NCBI GenBank assembly: GCA_002402945.1
Contig: DHGV01000089.1
Coordinates: 1 to 11,939, forward strand
Direction of reading: 5' to 3'
From: Pelotomaculum sp. UBA4789
GTDB lineage: Bacteria; Bacillota; Desulfotomaculia; Desulfotomaculales; Pelotomaculaceae
DNA length: 11,939 bases
Shown: positions 1 to 7,441 of the stretch, one piece after another
Numbering within the stretch: the stretch's first letter is position 1
How the letters are laid out: each line of letters opens with the position of its first letter
Notes under the pieces: generated by a model
Databases searched by the model: none
What the model was told of the DNA's origin: nothing
The model's input: only the letters and a program-made list of their open reading frames with translations
Program-made: the position numbers and the translations under genes

Positions 1-9
1 ATGAATAGA

Positions 10-848
10 TCAAGATCTTCGTTCCAGCGGCTGGCATACCGGGCAGAAGTAAACATTGCCGCCCAGGTAAGCCTGCCTGGCAACAGCGCCGCCGCAGACG
101 GGGCACGGCTGGCTTAATGTTCTTTTGGACATAACCGTTTCATACCCGCCGCTGCGGCCGAAAATATCCTTTTCCGTATCACGGCCGCCGGCGGCTGTCA
201 TCTTGAGCAGGGTTTGCTTTACACTTTTAAACAGCCTGGATTTATCGTCATCCGTCAGCTTTTCAAGCGGGAGCCTGGGATTGATTCCGGCGTTAAACAA
301 AATGTCCTGCAGCACACACCGTTTCCCAGGCCGGGAATGCGCTGCCCAGTGGCAAGAAAAGCCTTCGCGCTGAGGTTCTTTTTAACGCCGTCCAGCAGCT
401 GCCTGAAGTAGCCCTCGTCAAACTCCTCGCTCAGCGCAGGCGGCTTTTCCCTGGCGATAAGATAATATTTGTTGTCGTTTTCTCCCTCACGATATACCCA
501 GAGGCCACCGTACATCTGAACCGTGCAGACAAGTGAAGAATTATCCGCAAACTCGATATGCAGCAGGTTTTTGGCGGGGACCGGCTCCCCTGCCGGGTAA
601 TACCGTATGTTCACCCCATCGTTGAACAGTATTCTGATGTCCTCAGCCTCGATTTCAACAAAGCCGGCGACAGCCCTGGCCTCACCGACTGTTTTACCTG
701 ACAGCAGGCCGTGGTAATTGCCCGGGTCTCCGAAGTAAAAAGCAAACTTGTGCGGTGAAGCATTCGCCAGGGCTTTTCTGATCACTTTGCCTTTGATGGT
801 TTGGTTTAGCTGCCTGGCGATATTATTGTTTTCCGGTATTTCAAGCAT
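10..848 (-). pseudogene. Nei/MutM (Fpg)-family DNA glycosylase, split by a 2-bp frameshift
   Basis: Predicted base-excision-repair glycosylase/AP lyase of the Fpg/Nei family. The first frame starts at ATG 848 with SD GGAGG about 7 nt upstream and gives the N-terminal beta-sandwich and the start of the helix-two-turn-helix, with GLGNGV near residues 172-177. The next frame, 10-315, continues exactly as the family expects: LQDILFNAGI, then a C-terminal zinc finger with CPVCGG and FCPVC. The two frames are offset by 2 nt at a CACACAC run at 313-319; removing one CA (TG on the coding strand) rejoins NGV to LQDI and gives about 279 residues, normal for the family. The N-terminus reads MLEIPE instead of MPELPE, so the usual catalytic Pro2 is Leu while Glu3 is kept. 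Family assignment is confident. Whether the lesion is biological or a sequence error is unknown. Confidence 0.85.
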
Positions 849-906
849 CCCAATCCCTCCTGACAGTTTGGCAAACTTCCCGGTTTTCTCCTATCCTCTC
901 CTGTAA

Positions 907-2094
907 TCAACTTTTCAACGCACATACTTTTTTTCCATGCAATAGATAATATAACAACACACATATAGCCATAACAATTGCCACACATATGTACATGCCC
1001 CTGTACCCGGTGTAAGGAATAATCAATCCAAAGATCAAAGGCCCGATACCCATCCCTATGTCTGCCAACATGAAGTAAGTAGAAGTTGCCAGCCCCATGC
1101 GGTGGTGATCAGTTGACTTAACAGCAATAGCCTGGCCGCTGGACTGGATAGCTCCAAATCCCAGGCCGATAATCGCCGCGGCCAATAAAAGCGTATAGCC
1201 ATAGTAAGCTTGACTGAAGGTAATAATACCGATCATTAATATCAGGATTGCTGCGTACATTATTCGATTTTCACCCTTCTCGTCAAACAATCGCCCGACA
1301 AACGGCCTCGAAAAAAAGATTACCGCGGCGAATACGATATAAAAGAAACTTGCGGCCTCCACCAAATTGATTTCTTTTGCATATACTGAGAAAAAAGAAA
1401 TAATACTTGAATAACAAAAGAAAATGACCATACAAACTATGGAAATAGGTATGACCTTCGCTTCAAAGAAATTATTGAAATTGAATCCCTTCATTTCCGC
1501 CAGTTGTACTTCTGTCAATTCCACATCTTTAACAGATAAGAAGAAGGCAATAACAAGGTTAAATGCCGCTGCAATTGTACAAGCGGTGAAAATCGTACTG
1601 TAGCTGCCATGCTGGCTAATGAACATACCCAGGAATGGACCGATGGCCGCGGCAACAGTTACACTCAAACCAAAATAACCGATACCCTCGCCGCACCTTT
1701 TTCTGGGAACGATTTTAGCCACAATTGTCCCTGCTGCCGTACTGGTAATGCCAAATGCCATGCCGTGAAGAAACCGTATCACAAGCAGCAGGACAGCGCT
1801 GCCCGCTCCAAAATATAAGGCCGTCGCAGCCAGGTTCAAAACTGAACCGGTATAAAGCATCTTTTTTTGGCCAATATGTCCAATCCATCTTCCGGCAAAC
1901 AGACGTGCTGCGAGTGCGCCAAAGATGAAAATGCCGGCGGCCAGGCCAGCCTCACCCGGCGATGAGCCAAACCTGCTCATAGCAAATTCAGATATAATAA
2001 TCATCAATAGAAAATAGTTTAAAGCTATAAAGAAGTTAATAAAGGAAACAATTATAAAGTCTTTAGTAAATAATTTTGGTTTATTTTGGTTCAT
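907..2094 (-). CDS. Major facilitator superfamily (MFS) transporter
   Basis: A 395-residue, strongly hydrophobic protein with about 12 predicted membrane segments in two halves, typical length for an MFS permease or efflux pump of the cytoplasmic membrane. The loop after segment 2 reads GRWIGHIGQKK and the matching loop in the second half reads GRPFVGRLFDEKG, both MFS motif-A-like. A charged central loop (KDVELTEVQLAEMKG) separates the halves. The substrate cannot be read from the sequence. ATG 2094 is the first possible start because an in-frame TGA lies immediately upstream at 2097-2095. No good SD sits next to it; the nearest AGGAGG is some 40 nt upstream. It follows the lipoprotein gene on the same strand, with a 29-bp hairpin repeat between them. 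The frame is intact, unlike several neighbours. Confidence 0.9.
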   Translation of the reverse strand: MNQNKPKLFTKDFIIVSFINFFIALNYFLLMIIISEFAMSRFGSSPGEAGLAAGIFIFGALAARLFAGRWIGHIGQKKMLYTGSVLNLAATALYFGAGSAVLLLVIRFLHGMAFGITSTAAGTIVAKIVPRKRCGEGIGYFGLSVTVAAAIGPFLGMFISQHGSYSTIFTACTIAAAFNLVIAFFLSVKDVELTEVQLAEMKGFNFNNFFEAKVIPISIVCMVIFFCYSSIISFFSVYAKEINLVEAASFFYIVFAAVIFFSRPFVGRLFDEKGENRIMYAAILILMIGIITFSQAYYGYTLLLAAAIIGLGFGAIQSSGQAIAVKSTDHHRMGLATSTYFMLADIGMGIGPLIFGLIIPYTGYRGMYICVAIVMAICVLLYYLLHGKKVCALKS

Positions 2095-2185
2095 TCATTT
2101 CTAACCCGTTCCATAAATTATCTTGGATTACCTCCTGGAAACAGACTTCAAGCAATGTTCATCCTGAGCGACTGCGCGAGCAGCT

Positions 2186-2214
2186 GGAAGCATAAGAACC
2201 GTCCCCTTGCTTCC
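2186..2214 (+). repeat. 29-bp intergenic hairpin repeat, copy 1
   Basis: Left arm GGAAGCAT (2186-2193), 13-nt loop AAGAACCGTCCCC (2194-2206), right arm TTGCTTCC (2207-2214). Seven of the eight arm positions pair; the innermost is T-T. It aligns without gaps to the elements at 3972 and 5729. It ends exactly where the stop codon of the lipoprotein tail frame begins (2215). No T-tract follows on either strand, so it is not a classic intrinsic terminator. Confidence 0.75.
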
Positions 2215-2514
2215 CTATTGTCCGGCTGCCCAGGCTAATTCGGGTCTGCTGACTTTATACATATCCTTCTCCAAAATGATCTTATACCTCGCTTCATTCA
2301 TGGCCGCGGTTCCCTTGTTTGAGCTGTAATTTACATTGACTGCTGCTGTGCAGGTCCCATCACCGTTATAAGCAATGCCGATTATTTCATGGCTATTAAG
2401 GACCATCTGGCTCTCTTTTATTGCCGAAACAAAATCATCATAATTATCCTGTCTTTCAGCCATTGGGGTTAAAAGATATAGATGATCATAGTACCTGTTT
2501 TTTTCTGCTTCCAA
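2215..2514 (-). CDS. NTF2/DUF4878-like C-terminal domain of the DUF4015 lipoprotein, out of frame
   Basis: This 99-codon frame overlaps the end of the DUF4015 frame by 46 nt and is most likely its displaced C-terminus. It has no SD at its only plausible start (TTG 2514) and an in-frame TGA lies four codons upstream. The protein is a small alpha+beta unit with a helix (YDDFVSAIKESQ) and strands (IIGIAYNGDGTCTAAVNVNY, then YKIILEKDMYKVSRPELAWA), resembling NTF2-like ligand-binding domains found on bacterial lipoproteins. Adding one G after the codon run GAT TTT TGG would fuse the frames as AEKDFWEAEKNRYYD, a sensible first helix. That the two frames belong together is inference; fold resemblance is by pattern only. 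Confidence 0.6.
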   Translation of the reverse strand: MEAEKNRYYDHLYLLTPMAERQDNYDDFVSAIKESQMVLNSHEIIGIAYNGDGTCTAAVNVNYSSNKGTAAMNEARYKIILEKDMYKVSRPELAWAAGQ

Positions 2515-3936
2515 AAATCTTTTTCAGCCATCTCGGGGGTCCTCGCCAAAATGTCTTCGCCGTTTTTTCTGACGCTGTTATTTATCCGGCTGTGGTAGAA
2601 AAATGTCATTGGATCATAATTATTACTGGCATTCCAGATGATATACTCGTCAACTCCGAGCTCCATGCCCGCCACTATTTGATCGGAAATTGTTACGGCG
2701 TCATAGTTGATATGGCCTGCGACCAACGGTGCTGTGAAGTCCTGGAACCAGGCCCTGATTATCCCCGGTGTCTTTTGCGCCGCGTTTCTTTCAATCGCCT
2801 CCATTAATGCCGACCTGGAAACATCATAGGGGTACTGGTCCGGCACGGCAAAACCATAAAGCCCGGGTCCATAGTGGCTGGGATAAATCATCGGGCAGAT
2901 ATAATCCGCCTGGTTGGCGATTTTCCGCCAGGTCTGCCCGATATCTTCAGGCTGATCGTCCCAGGAACGGGTAATAAAACCGAACACATCTGCTGCTACA
3001 TGGACCTGATAAGGCGCCAGTTCTGCCCGGGCGTACTTTAAAAAATCCTCTATCCCCTCGTCCTTGTCTCTGCCGTTTCTGCCCGGGAATTCCGTGATGG
3101 GATTGTAATGTGCGGCATCGTCCGGGAAACGCACGTAATCATATTGAATCTCATCAAACCCCCGCAGCGCCGCTTCCCTTGAGATCGCGACCAGGTATTT
3201 CCAGACATATTCATCAAAGGGGTTTACCCATGCAAAACCGTTATCATCCTGGTAGGCCCCGCCCGATTGGAGCTGAATGGCGTGTTCACTCATTTGTCCG
3301 GCAAAGTATGGGTCTTTAAAGGCCACTACCCGGGCGATGCTATAGATATCCTTTTTCTTCAGGTAATCCATCAATTCATCATAATCCATAAATGGGTTTG
3401 CCCAATTAGAGCCTACTTGGCCGACGGCCTCTATATCGCTCGCCCAGGTGACAAGGCCGTCATCATTTTTGATATCAATAACCAGGGCATTGACCTCTGT
3501 GCTCTCGCAGATCGCCAGGGCTTTTTCCAGCTTGTTGATTTCATCCAGGCGGCTTGTGTCTGCAGGCAGCCCCGATTCGCCGCTCAGGGAGCGGATATAT
3601 GCGGCATAATAGCTGACGTTGTCTTCCGTAAATCCAGAACCGGCCACATTAGCTGTCAGGTATAAGGCCCTTGCCTTTACCGTCTTCATTTCCGGCGCTT
3701 GTCCTAAGGGCTGCAGCGGCAGATAAAATTCTGCCAGCTGAATTTTTCGCTGGTTTTCCAGCTCTTCTCTTTCCTTAAGCAATGCAGCCTGTTTTTCTGC
3801 CGGCTGACTATTAAAACCATTTAGCGTTGTGTTTACTTTTCCCGCATCCTTGTCTTTGTCCGGCATAACAAAACAGCCGGCAAACAATAGGACCACTACC
3901 GGAATAATTACTGATAACAGCACATTTTTTTTTCAT
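2469..3936 (-). CDS. Putative glycoside-hydrolase-like lipoprotein (DUF4015/COG1306), frame broken at the start codon
   Basis: Predicted exported lipoprotein with a TIM-barrel domain of the DUF4015 putative glycosidase family, probably acting on cell-wall or extracellular polysaccharide; the substrate is unknown. Family-like blocks in order are ARALYLTANVAG, VNALVIDIKNDDG, IARVVAFKDP, FDEIQYDYVRFPD, VAADVFG, CPMIYPSHYGPG and VDEYIIWNASN. The best start is ATG 3936 with GAGG 7 nt upstream, followed by nine A. With A9 the ATG frame leaves the barrel frame; the barrel frame is open only from GTG 3923, which has no SD and a TGA just upstream. With A8 the N-terminus would read MKKNVLLSVIIPVVVLLFAGC, a signal peptide with lipobox FAGC (final residue C21). 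The C-terminus runs out of frame near 2510 into the tail domain at 2215-2514. Both repairs together give about 573 residues. Confidence 0.8.
3925..3933 (-). other. A9 homopolymer after the start codon (slippage or error site)
   Basis: On the coding (minus) strand nine A follow ATG 3936. Only an eight-A version joins the SD-preceded ATG to the lipoprotein frame. Runs of about nine or more A or T are known sites of RNA-polymerase slippage and replication slippage, and also of sequencing error. Confidence 0.6.
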
Positions 3937-3971
3937 CAACATACCTCTTCTGTATCATACACATTCGTTGG

Positions 3972-4000
3972 GGCAAACAAAATAACGCCCCCTGTTTGCC
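3972..4000 (+). repeat. 29-bp intergenic hairpin repeat, copy 2 (different stem)
   Basis: Left arm GGCAAACA (3972-3979), loop AAATAACGCCCCC (3980-3992), right arm TGTTTGCC (3993-4000); all eight arm positions pair. The arm sequence differs at four positions from the copies at 2186 and 5729, yet each change is matched on the other side. It lies 36 nt upstream of the lipoprotein start and about 60 nt past the GNAT stop. GGGGC (3970-3974) could alternatively pair with GCCCC (3987-3991). Confidence 0.7.
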
Positions 4001-4059
4001 TGAAACCAAGCATGGATGTGAAATTCCATAGGGCATTGCCAGTAGTTACATAAGAATAA

Positions 4060-4341
4060 TTAGGTTTTAACCAGCACATCACTGTAATCATCGTTTTTGG
4101 TCATGACTTCTTTTGCAAAGGGACATTTGGGAATAATTTTTTTATTTTCCTGACGCGCATACTCCACTACCTCTTTAACTAATTGCAGCCCTAAGCCTTG
4201 ACCCCTAAAAGGTTCAGAAACAAAAGTATGCTTAATAACAATCTTATCTTCACCTCTGTTAACAAAAGTTATTTTGGCTGCCACATTTTTAACATCTGCT
4301 CCCACATAAAATATGTTTTTGTCTTTTTTTATTGCGTCCAT
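4060..4341 (-). CDS. Small GNAT-family N-acetyltransferase (COG2388-like)
   Basis: A 93-residue single-domain acetyltransferase, the usual length of the COG2388 group, cytoplasmic, predicted to transfer acetyl from acetyl-CoA to an unknown amine. Strands IFYVGADVKNVAAKITFV and KIVIKHTFV precede the acetyl-CoA loop RGQGLGLQLVKEVVEYAR (about residues 46-63), then the family-type tail KIIPKCPFAKEVM with the conserved CPFA block. ATG 4341 has SD AGGAG 8 nt upstream. It follows cvfB by 62 nt on the same strand, so co-transcription is plausible. The substrate is not identifiable. Confidence 0.85.
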   Translation of the reverse strand: MDAIKKDKNIFYVGADVKNVAAKITFVNRGEDKIVIKHTFVSEPFRGQGLGLQLVKEVVEYARQENKKIIPKCPFAKEVMTKNDDYSDVLVKT

Positions 4342-4403
4342 TTAACCACTCCTGATTCTTATGGTTTTGCTCCCATCTTATATACATCCGGCAATCAGCG
4401 CCT

Positions 4404-5249
4404 TCAGTCTTTCCAGGTCAGCTCAATCCCTTTGTCAGTGGTTTTGATGGCTCCCTCCAGCAACAGTCTGCCCACCGCTCTTTTAAAGGCACGCTTGCTC
4501 ATATTCAATTCCGTTTTGATCTGTTCAGGAGCGCTGTTGTCATTAAGAAGCATGGTGCCACCGTCCATTTTCAGCCTTCCCAGGATCTTTTGGGCATCAT
4601 TCTCTATTTCATGATAGGCCTCTTGCCTGAAGCTTAACTCCAGCTTGCCGTCCTGTCTTACCTTTTTGACCCTTACTTCGACTTTGTCACCAATGGCGTA
4701 GTTACCATACAGCTCATTGTTCAGAATCAAACCATGATATTTATTGTCTACCGCTACAAAAGCGCCCAAATCCTGGTTGATATTGTAAATGGCGCCGTGC
4801 ACCCTGTCATTTTCTTTATACGGGGATTTGGTGCTGAGCAAGTCATATATTTTCATGGTTGCGCATAATCTGCCCCTGCTGTTTATAAATAATCCTACCA
4901 AATATGACCCGCCTTTAACCACCCTGCCTGCCTGTTCTTTAACCGGCAGCAGCAAATCCTTCTCCAGGCCCCAGTCTAAAAAAGCGCCAAATATTGTCAC
5001 GTCTACCGCTTTTAAAACAGCCAATTCACCGAGCAGCAGCTTCGGTTTTTTTATCGTGGCGAGCAGGCGTTCCTCAGCAGCTTGATATACAAATACCTCT
5101 ATTTCTTCACCGATGCCGATACCCTCCGGCGTCTGCTTCCTGGGCAGCAGGACACCATTTTTGTCATCTGATTTTTTTGCATTCAGATATAACCCCTGCC
5201 GGTCTTTTCTGACTGCCTCCAGGAGCTGCATTTTCCCTTGTTCTATCAT
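4404..5249 (-). CDS. cvfB: CvfB-like S1 RNA-binding protein (YitL family)
   Basis: A 281-residue cytoplasmic protein matching the CvfB/YitL architecture: two N-terminal S1-like beta-barrels (about 1-65 and 66-140), a third more typical S1 domain (about 145-212: VHGAIYNINQDLGAFVAVDN to GKLELSFRQEAY), then a C-terminal winged helix (about 220-281; APEQIKTELNMSKRAFKRAV). CvfB proteins bind RNA and influence expression of virulence or stress genes in staphylococci; the role outside pathogens is poorly known. ATG 5249 has AGAAGG 6 nt upstream, and the opening MIEQGKMQLLEAVRK is typical of the family. The gene starts 17 nt after the DUF3795 stop, suggesting an operon. The frame is intact. Confidence 0.88.
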   Translation of the reverse strand: MIEQGKMQLLEAVRKDRQGLYLNAKKSDDKNGVLLPRKQTPEGIGIGEEIEVFVYQAAEERLLATIKKPKLLLGELAVLKAVDVTIFGAFLDWGLEKDLLLPVKEQAGRVVKGGSYLVGLFINSRGRLCATMKIYDLLSTKSPYKENDRVHGAIYNINQDLGAFVAVDNKYHGLILNNELYGNYAIGDKVEVRVKKVRQDGKLELSFRQEAYHEIENDAQKILGRLKMDGGTMLLNDNSAPEQIKTELNMSKRAFKRAVGRLLLEGAIKTTDKGIELTWKD

Positions 5250-5266
5250 CTCATACCTTCTCTTAA

Positions 5267-5602
5267 TTATTTTTTCCCGCAGGCTTCAAGCCTTTTCCTG
5301 GCGCTGGGCATATGGTCCAAAACAACATTCACTTTGCTGCACGGAAAAGAGTTACACTCGCCGCAGTGAGCGAGTTCTTTTTCAATACTGCAAGCCCTAA
5401 TCCCACAGATCTGGCAATAATAAAAACGGTTGCCGGAACGACAGCCCAGGCAGTTTATTTGCTCAGGCCGAATATCATTTTTGTATATTTTACTCCATTT
5501 ATCAGCTGTGCTTTTACGAAGCTCATCATTATTATCCACAGTTGCTTTGTAGGCCGGGCACTTATCACACATTACGCCGCAATAAGCCATCATTTGGTCC
5601 AT
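5267..5602 (-). CDS. DUF3795-family Cys-rich protein
   Basis: A 111-residue protein with about twelve cysteines, characteristic of DUF3795. It opens with YCGVMCDKCPAY (Cys 8, 12, 15), then CLGCRSG, YYCQIC, RACS, HCGECNSFPC and a final EAC. The pairs probably bind zinc or an iron-sulfur cluster. The CxxxCxxC at the N-terminus resembles a radical-SAM motif, but the protein is far too short for that fold. Function is unknown; DUF3795 genes are frequent in anaerobes. ATG 5602 has SD AAGGAGG 7 nt upstream. It is the first gene of a leftward cluster with cvfB, and a TATAAT-like -10 lies upstream at 5651-5646 without a well-spaced -35. Confidence 0.85.
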   Translation of the reverse strand: MDQMMAYCGVMCDKCPAYKATVDNNDELRKSTADKWSKIYKNDIRPEQINCLGCRSGNRFYYCQICGIRACSIEKELAHCGECNSFPCSKVNVVLDHMPSARKRLEACGKK

Positions 5603-5728
5603 TTTCCTGCCTCCTTAAAAAATTAAGCTCTAAAGCTTTAAACTTATTATATCAGTTAAAATTTAGTATCCACGCGTCAATTTATTAATATTTTCTTAAA
5701 CTTGGCAGCAAGAAAGAGCAAAACAAAA

Positions 5729-5757
5729 GGAAGCAAAAAGAACGTCCCCTTGCTTCC
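5729..5757 (+). repeat. 29-bp intergenic hairpin repeat, copy 3
   Basis: Left arm GGAAGCAA (5729-5736), loop AAAGAACGTCCCC (5737-5749), right arm TTGCTTCC (5750-5757); a perfect 8-bp stem. Same length, orientation and loop plan as the copies at 2186 and 3972. It sits between the divergent DUF3795 and DUF1003-like genes. Confidence 0.75.
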
Positions 5758-5787
5758 CCTTGCTTCCTTGCTTCCCCTTGCTTCCCC
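5746..5787 (+). repeat. Tandem CTTGCTTCC repeat extending hairpin copy 3
   Basis: CTTGCTTCC occurs four times, at 5749-5757, 5759-5767, 5767-5775 and 5777-5785 (steps of 10, 8 and 10 nt). The first copy is the right arm of the hairpin at 5729, so the array looks like local expansion of that arm by slippage. It ends about 10 nt before the -10 of the next gene. Confidence 0.75.
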
Positions 5788-5795
5788 TAATAAGT

Positions 5796-5833
5796 TATAA
5801 TAATGACGGTGAAGAAACAAATCCCATAGGAGG
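5796..5833 (+). promoter_or_regulatory. Probable -10 box and strong SD for the DUF1003-like gene
   Basis: TATAAT at 5796-5801 is a perfect sigma-A -10 match; no clear -35 at 16-18 bp is seen because that region is the CTTGCTTCC array. AGGAGG at 5828-5833 lies 6 nt before GTG 5840 and decides that start. A transcript starting about 7 nt after the -10 would have a leader of about 30 nt. Confidence 0.5.
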
Positions 5834-5839
5834 ATTGTT

Positions 5840-6262
5840 GTGAGCACAGTAAAAAAACATCCCCAAGTCATCCACCCCAAAGATCTTGTCAGTAAAGAAC
5901 TTAAAGGCATCACCAAGTTTAATTACTTGATTGCAGTCAAGATTACCAATGGTGTCGGGACAATGTGGTGCGCCTATGCCTTCTTAATTGTTGACCTTTT
6001 TATGCTGCCGCCGGTTATTCAAGCCAAAAGCGTAATGGTTTGGGTGACATATATCGCCCAAACCGTGCTGCAGCTGGTGCTCTTGCCAATAATTATGGTG
6101 GGCCAGAATGTGATCCAGAAGCAAAATGAAGCTAAAGCTGATACCGACCATAAAACACTGACTTATCTTGCCACATTACAGGATGAGCAGATGCAGGAGC
6201 TAAAAAACCAGACTGCAATTCTGCTAAAAATCGAAGAACTTTCAACGAAAAAACAGCCGTGA
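5840..6262 (+). CDS. DUF1003-like small membrane protein
   Basis: A 140-residue protein with two membrane segments (about 36-57, VGTMWCAYAFLIVDLFMLPP, and 66-90, VWVTYIAQTVLQLVLLPIIM), preceded by a short charged N-terminus and followed by a cytoplasmic helical tail (ADTDHKTLTYLATLQDEQMQ) that could form a coiled coil. This order matches DUF1003-type proteins, whose function is not established. It starts at GTG 5840 under the strong SD AGGAGG. It is the only plus-strand gene in the left 9.7 kb, is convergent with htrA (13 nt between stops) and divergent from DUF3795. No terminator with a T-run is visible in the 13-nt gap. Confidence 0.8.
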   Translation: MSTVKKHPQVIHPKDLVSKELKGITKFNYLIAVKITNGVGTMWCAYAFLIVDLFMLPPVIQAKSVMVWVTYIAQTVLQLVLLPIIMVGQNVIQKQNEAKADTDHKTLTYLATLQDEQMQELKNQTAILLKIEELSTKKQP

Positions 6263-6275
6263 TTATTCTTAATTA

Positions 6276-7441
6276 TTATTGAGTTGAGCTGATCTCACCC
6301 AGTTTTACTTGGACCTGCGTTTCCACCCCGTTTCTCAGGTAGGTAACTGAAATATTGTCACCGACTTGATATTTATAGATCTGGTATATAAGATCTGATG
6401 AGTTTGATATCGCGATCCCATTTATCTTGGTAATCACATCACCAGCCATAATTCCGGCCTTTGCTGCCGGGCCATTTGCTGCTACCGCTGCAACATACGC
6501 GCCCAGAGGCAGGTTGTTGCTGATCGCATAAGAAGTATACTGGTCATTCACAGATATCATTAACCCCGGATGCTTGGCAACGCCTGTATTAATTAACTGC
6601 TGTATCGTCGGTAAGGCGGTTGAAATCGGAATGGCAAAACTCATTCCTTCAAAACCGCTTACCGCGAATTTTACTGAAGTAATGCCTATTACCAGACCCT
6701 GATAATCCACAAGCGGGCCGCCGCTGTTTCCGGGATTTATTGCTGCGTCAGTTTGGATCAGGCCATAACCGGATTCCCCTTGAATGTCAAGTGTACGGTT
6801 TATCGCTGAAACTACGCCCGTGGTAACAGAACGGGCAAATTCATTACCGCCTGGATTGCCAATTGCCACCACCGGTTCACCGACAACAAGTTTTGTTGAA
6901 TCGCCTAAACTAGCTGCTGTAAGGTTATTTGTGTCAGAAAGCTGCAAAACCGCCAGATCTGTCAGTGGGTCAGCCCCAACCAGCTTTACGTCAATACTGC
7001 GCCCATCACTTAAACTGGCAGTTATTTTTTGGGCGCCTTCGATGACATGATTATTGGTCACAATATATCCCTTTTGCGGGTCAATTATAAAACCTGAACC
7101 GCTTCCTACTTCCTGAAGGGCTGTATTGTTATTTCCGGATTGAAGGTTAGCAATACCCACGACCGCAGGGCCGACATTTTTTGCTATTTGCTCTACTGGA
7201 AAAATAGGCTGACTGCCCGTTTGAGTTATAACAGGTGTAAAATTTGAATTAGTGGTCTGAGCTATCTGCGATGAATTTAAAAAACACTGGGAACAAGAGC
7301 AACAGCGATCAGGCCGCCAATTACTCCGCTGATCAAACAGAGAGCGGCTATAGCCACATAATATTTCCACGTTTTGCTTTGGGGCTTATCGTCTTGAGTT
7401 GTATTTTGGTTATTGCCGTGAATATCTTCCACCGCGATCAT
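6276..7441 (-). CDS. HtrA/DegP-like membrane-anchored serine protease, frame broken after the anchor
   Basis: Trypsin-like quality-control protease anchored outside the membrane. Catalytic triad: His in TNNHVIEG (codon 7049-7047), Asp in DPLTDLAVL (6959-6957), Ser in GNSGGPLV (6725-6723), followed by one PDZ domain (about the last 95 residues: GAYVAAVAANGPAAKAG, then AGDVITKINGI). The true start is ATG 7441, giving a 54-residue frame (7277-7441) with a cytoplasmic tail and a TM helix of about residues 27-50 (YVAIAALCLISGVIGG) that ends at TAA. The protease frame resumes at LNSSQIAQ. The stop arises in a run of six T (coding strand, 7284-7279); seven T would read SVFLNSSQ and give 388 residues, normal for the family. 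ATG 7441 overlaps the radical SAM stop as ATGA, with AAGGA 6 nt upstream. Confidence 0.87.

Noticed and set aside
2091..2145. Possible leader peptide (MERVRNE) ending in an ATGA overlap with the MFS start, with AGGAGG upstream.
   Set aside because: The AGGAGG lies about 16 nt from the leader ATG, too far, and the peptide has no recognisable feature.
2150..2184. Segment TTCATCCTGAGCGACTGC resembling dispersed intergenic repeats seen in many anaerobe genomes.
   Set aside because: Only one copy is in the window, so it cannot be shown to be a repeat here.
5560..5602. CxxxCxxC at the DUF3795 N-terminus as a radical SAM motif.
   Set aside because: The protein is only 111 residues and has the full DUF3795 cysteine pattern; no barrel follows.
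5675..5680. TTGACG on the minus strand as a -35 for the DUF3795 operon.
   Set aside because: Spacing to the TATAAT at 5651-5646 is 23 bp, too long for a sigma-A promoter.
5677..5916. Minus-strand open frame with a hydrophobic product between the divergent genes.
   Set aside because: It reads through the hairpin and tandem repeats (GSKEARGSKG) and overlaps the DUF1003-like gene; a shadow frame.
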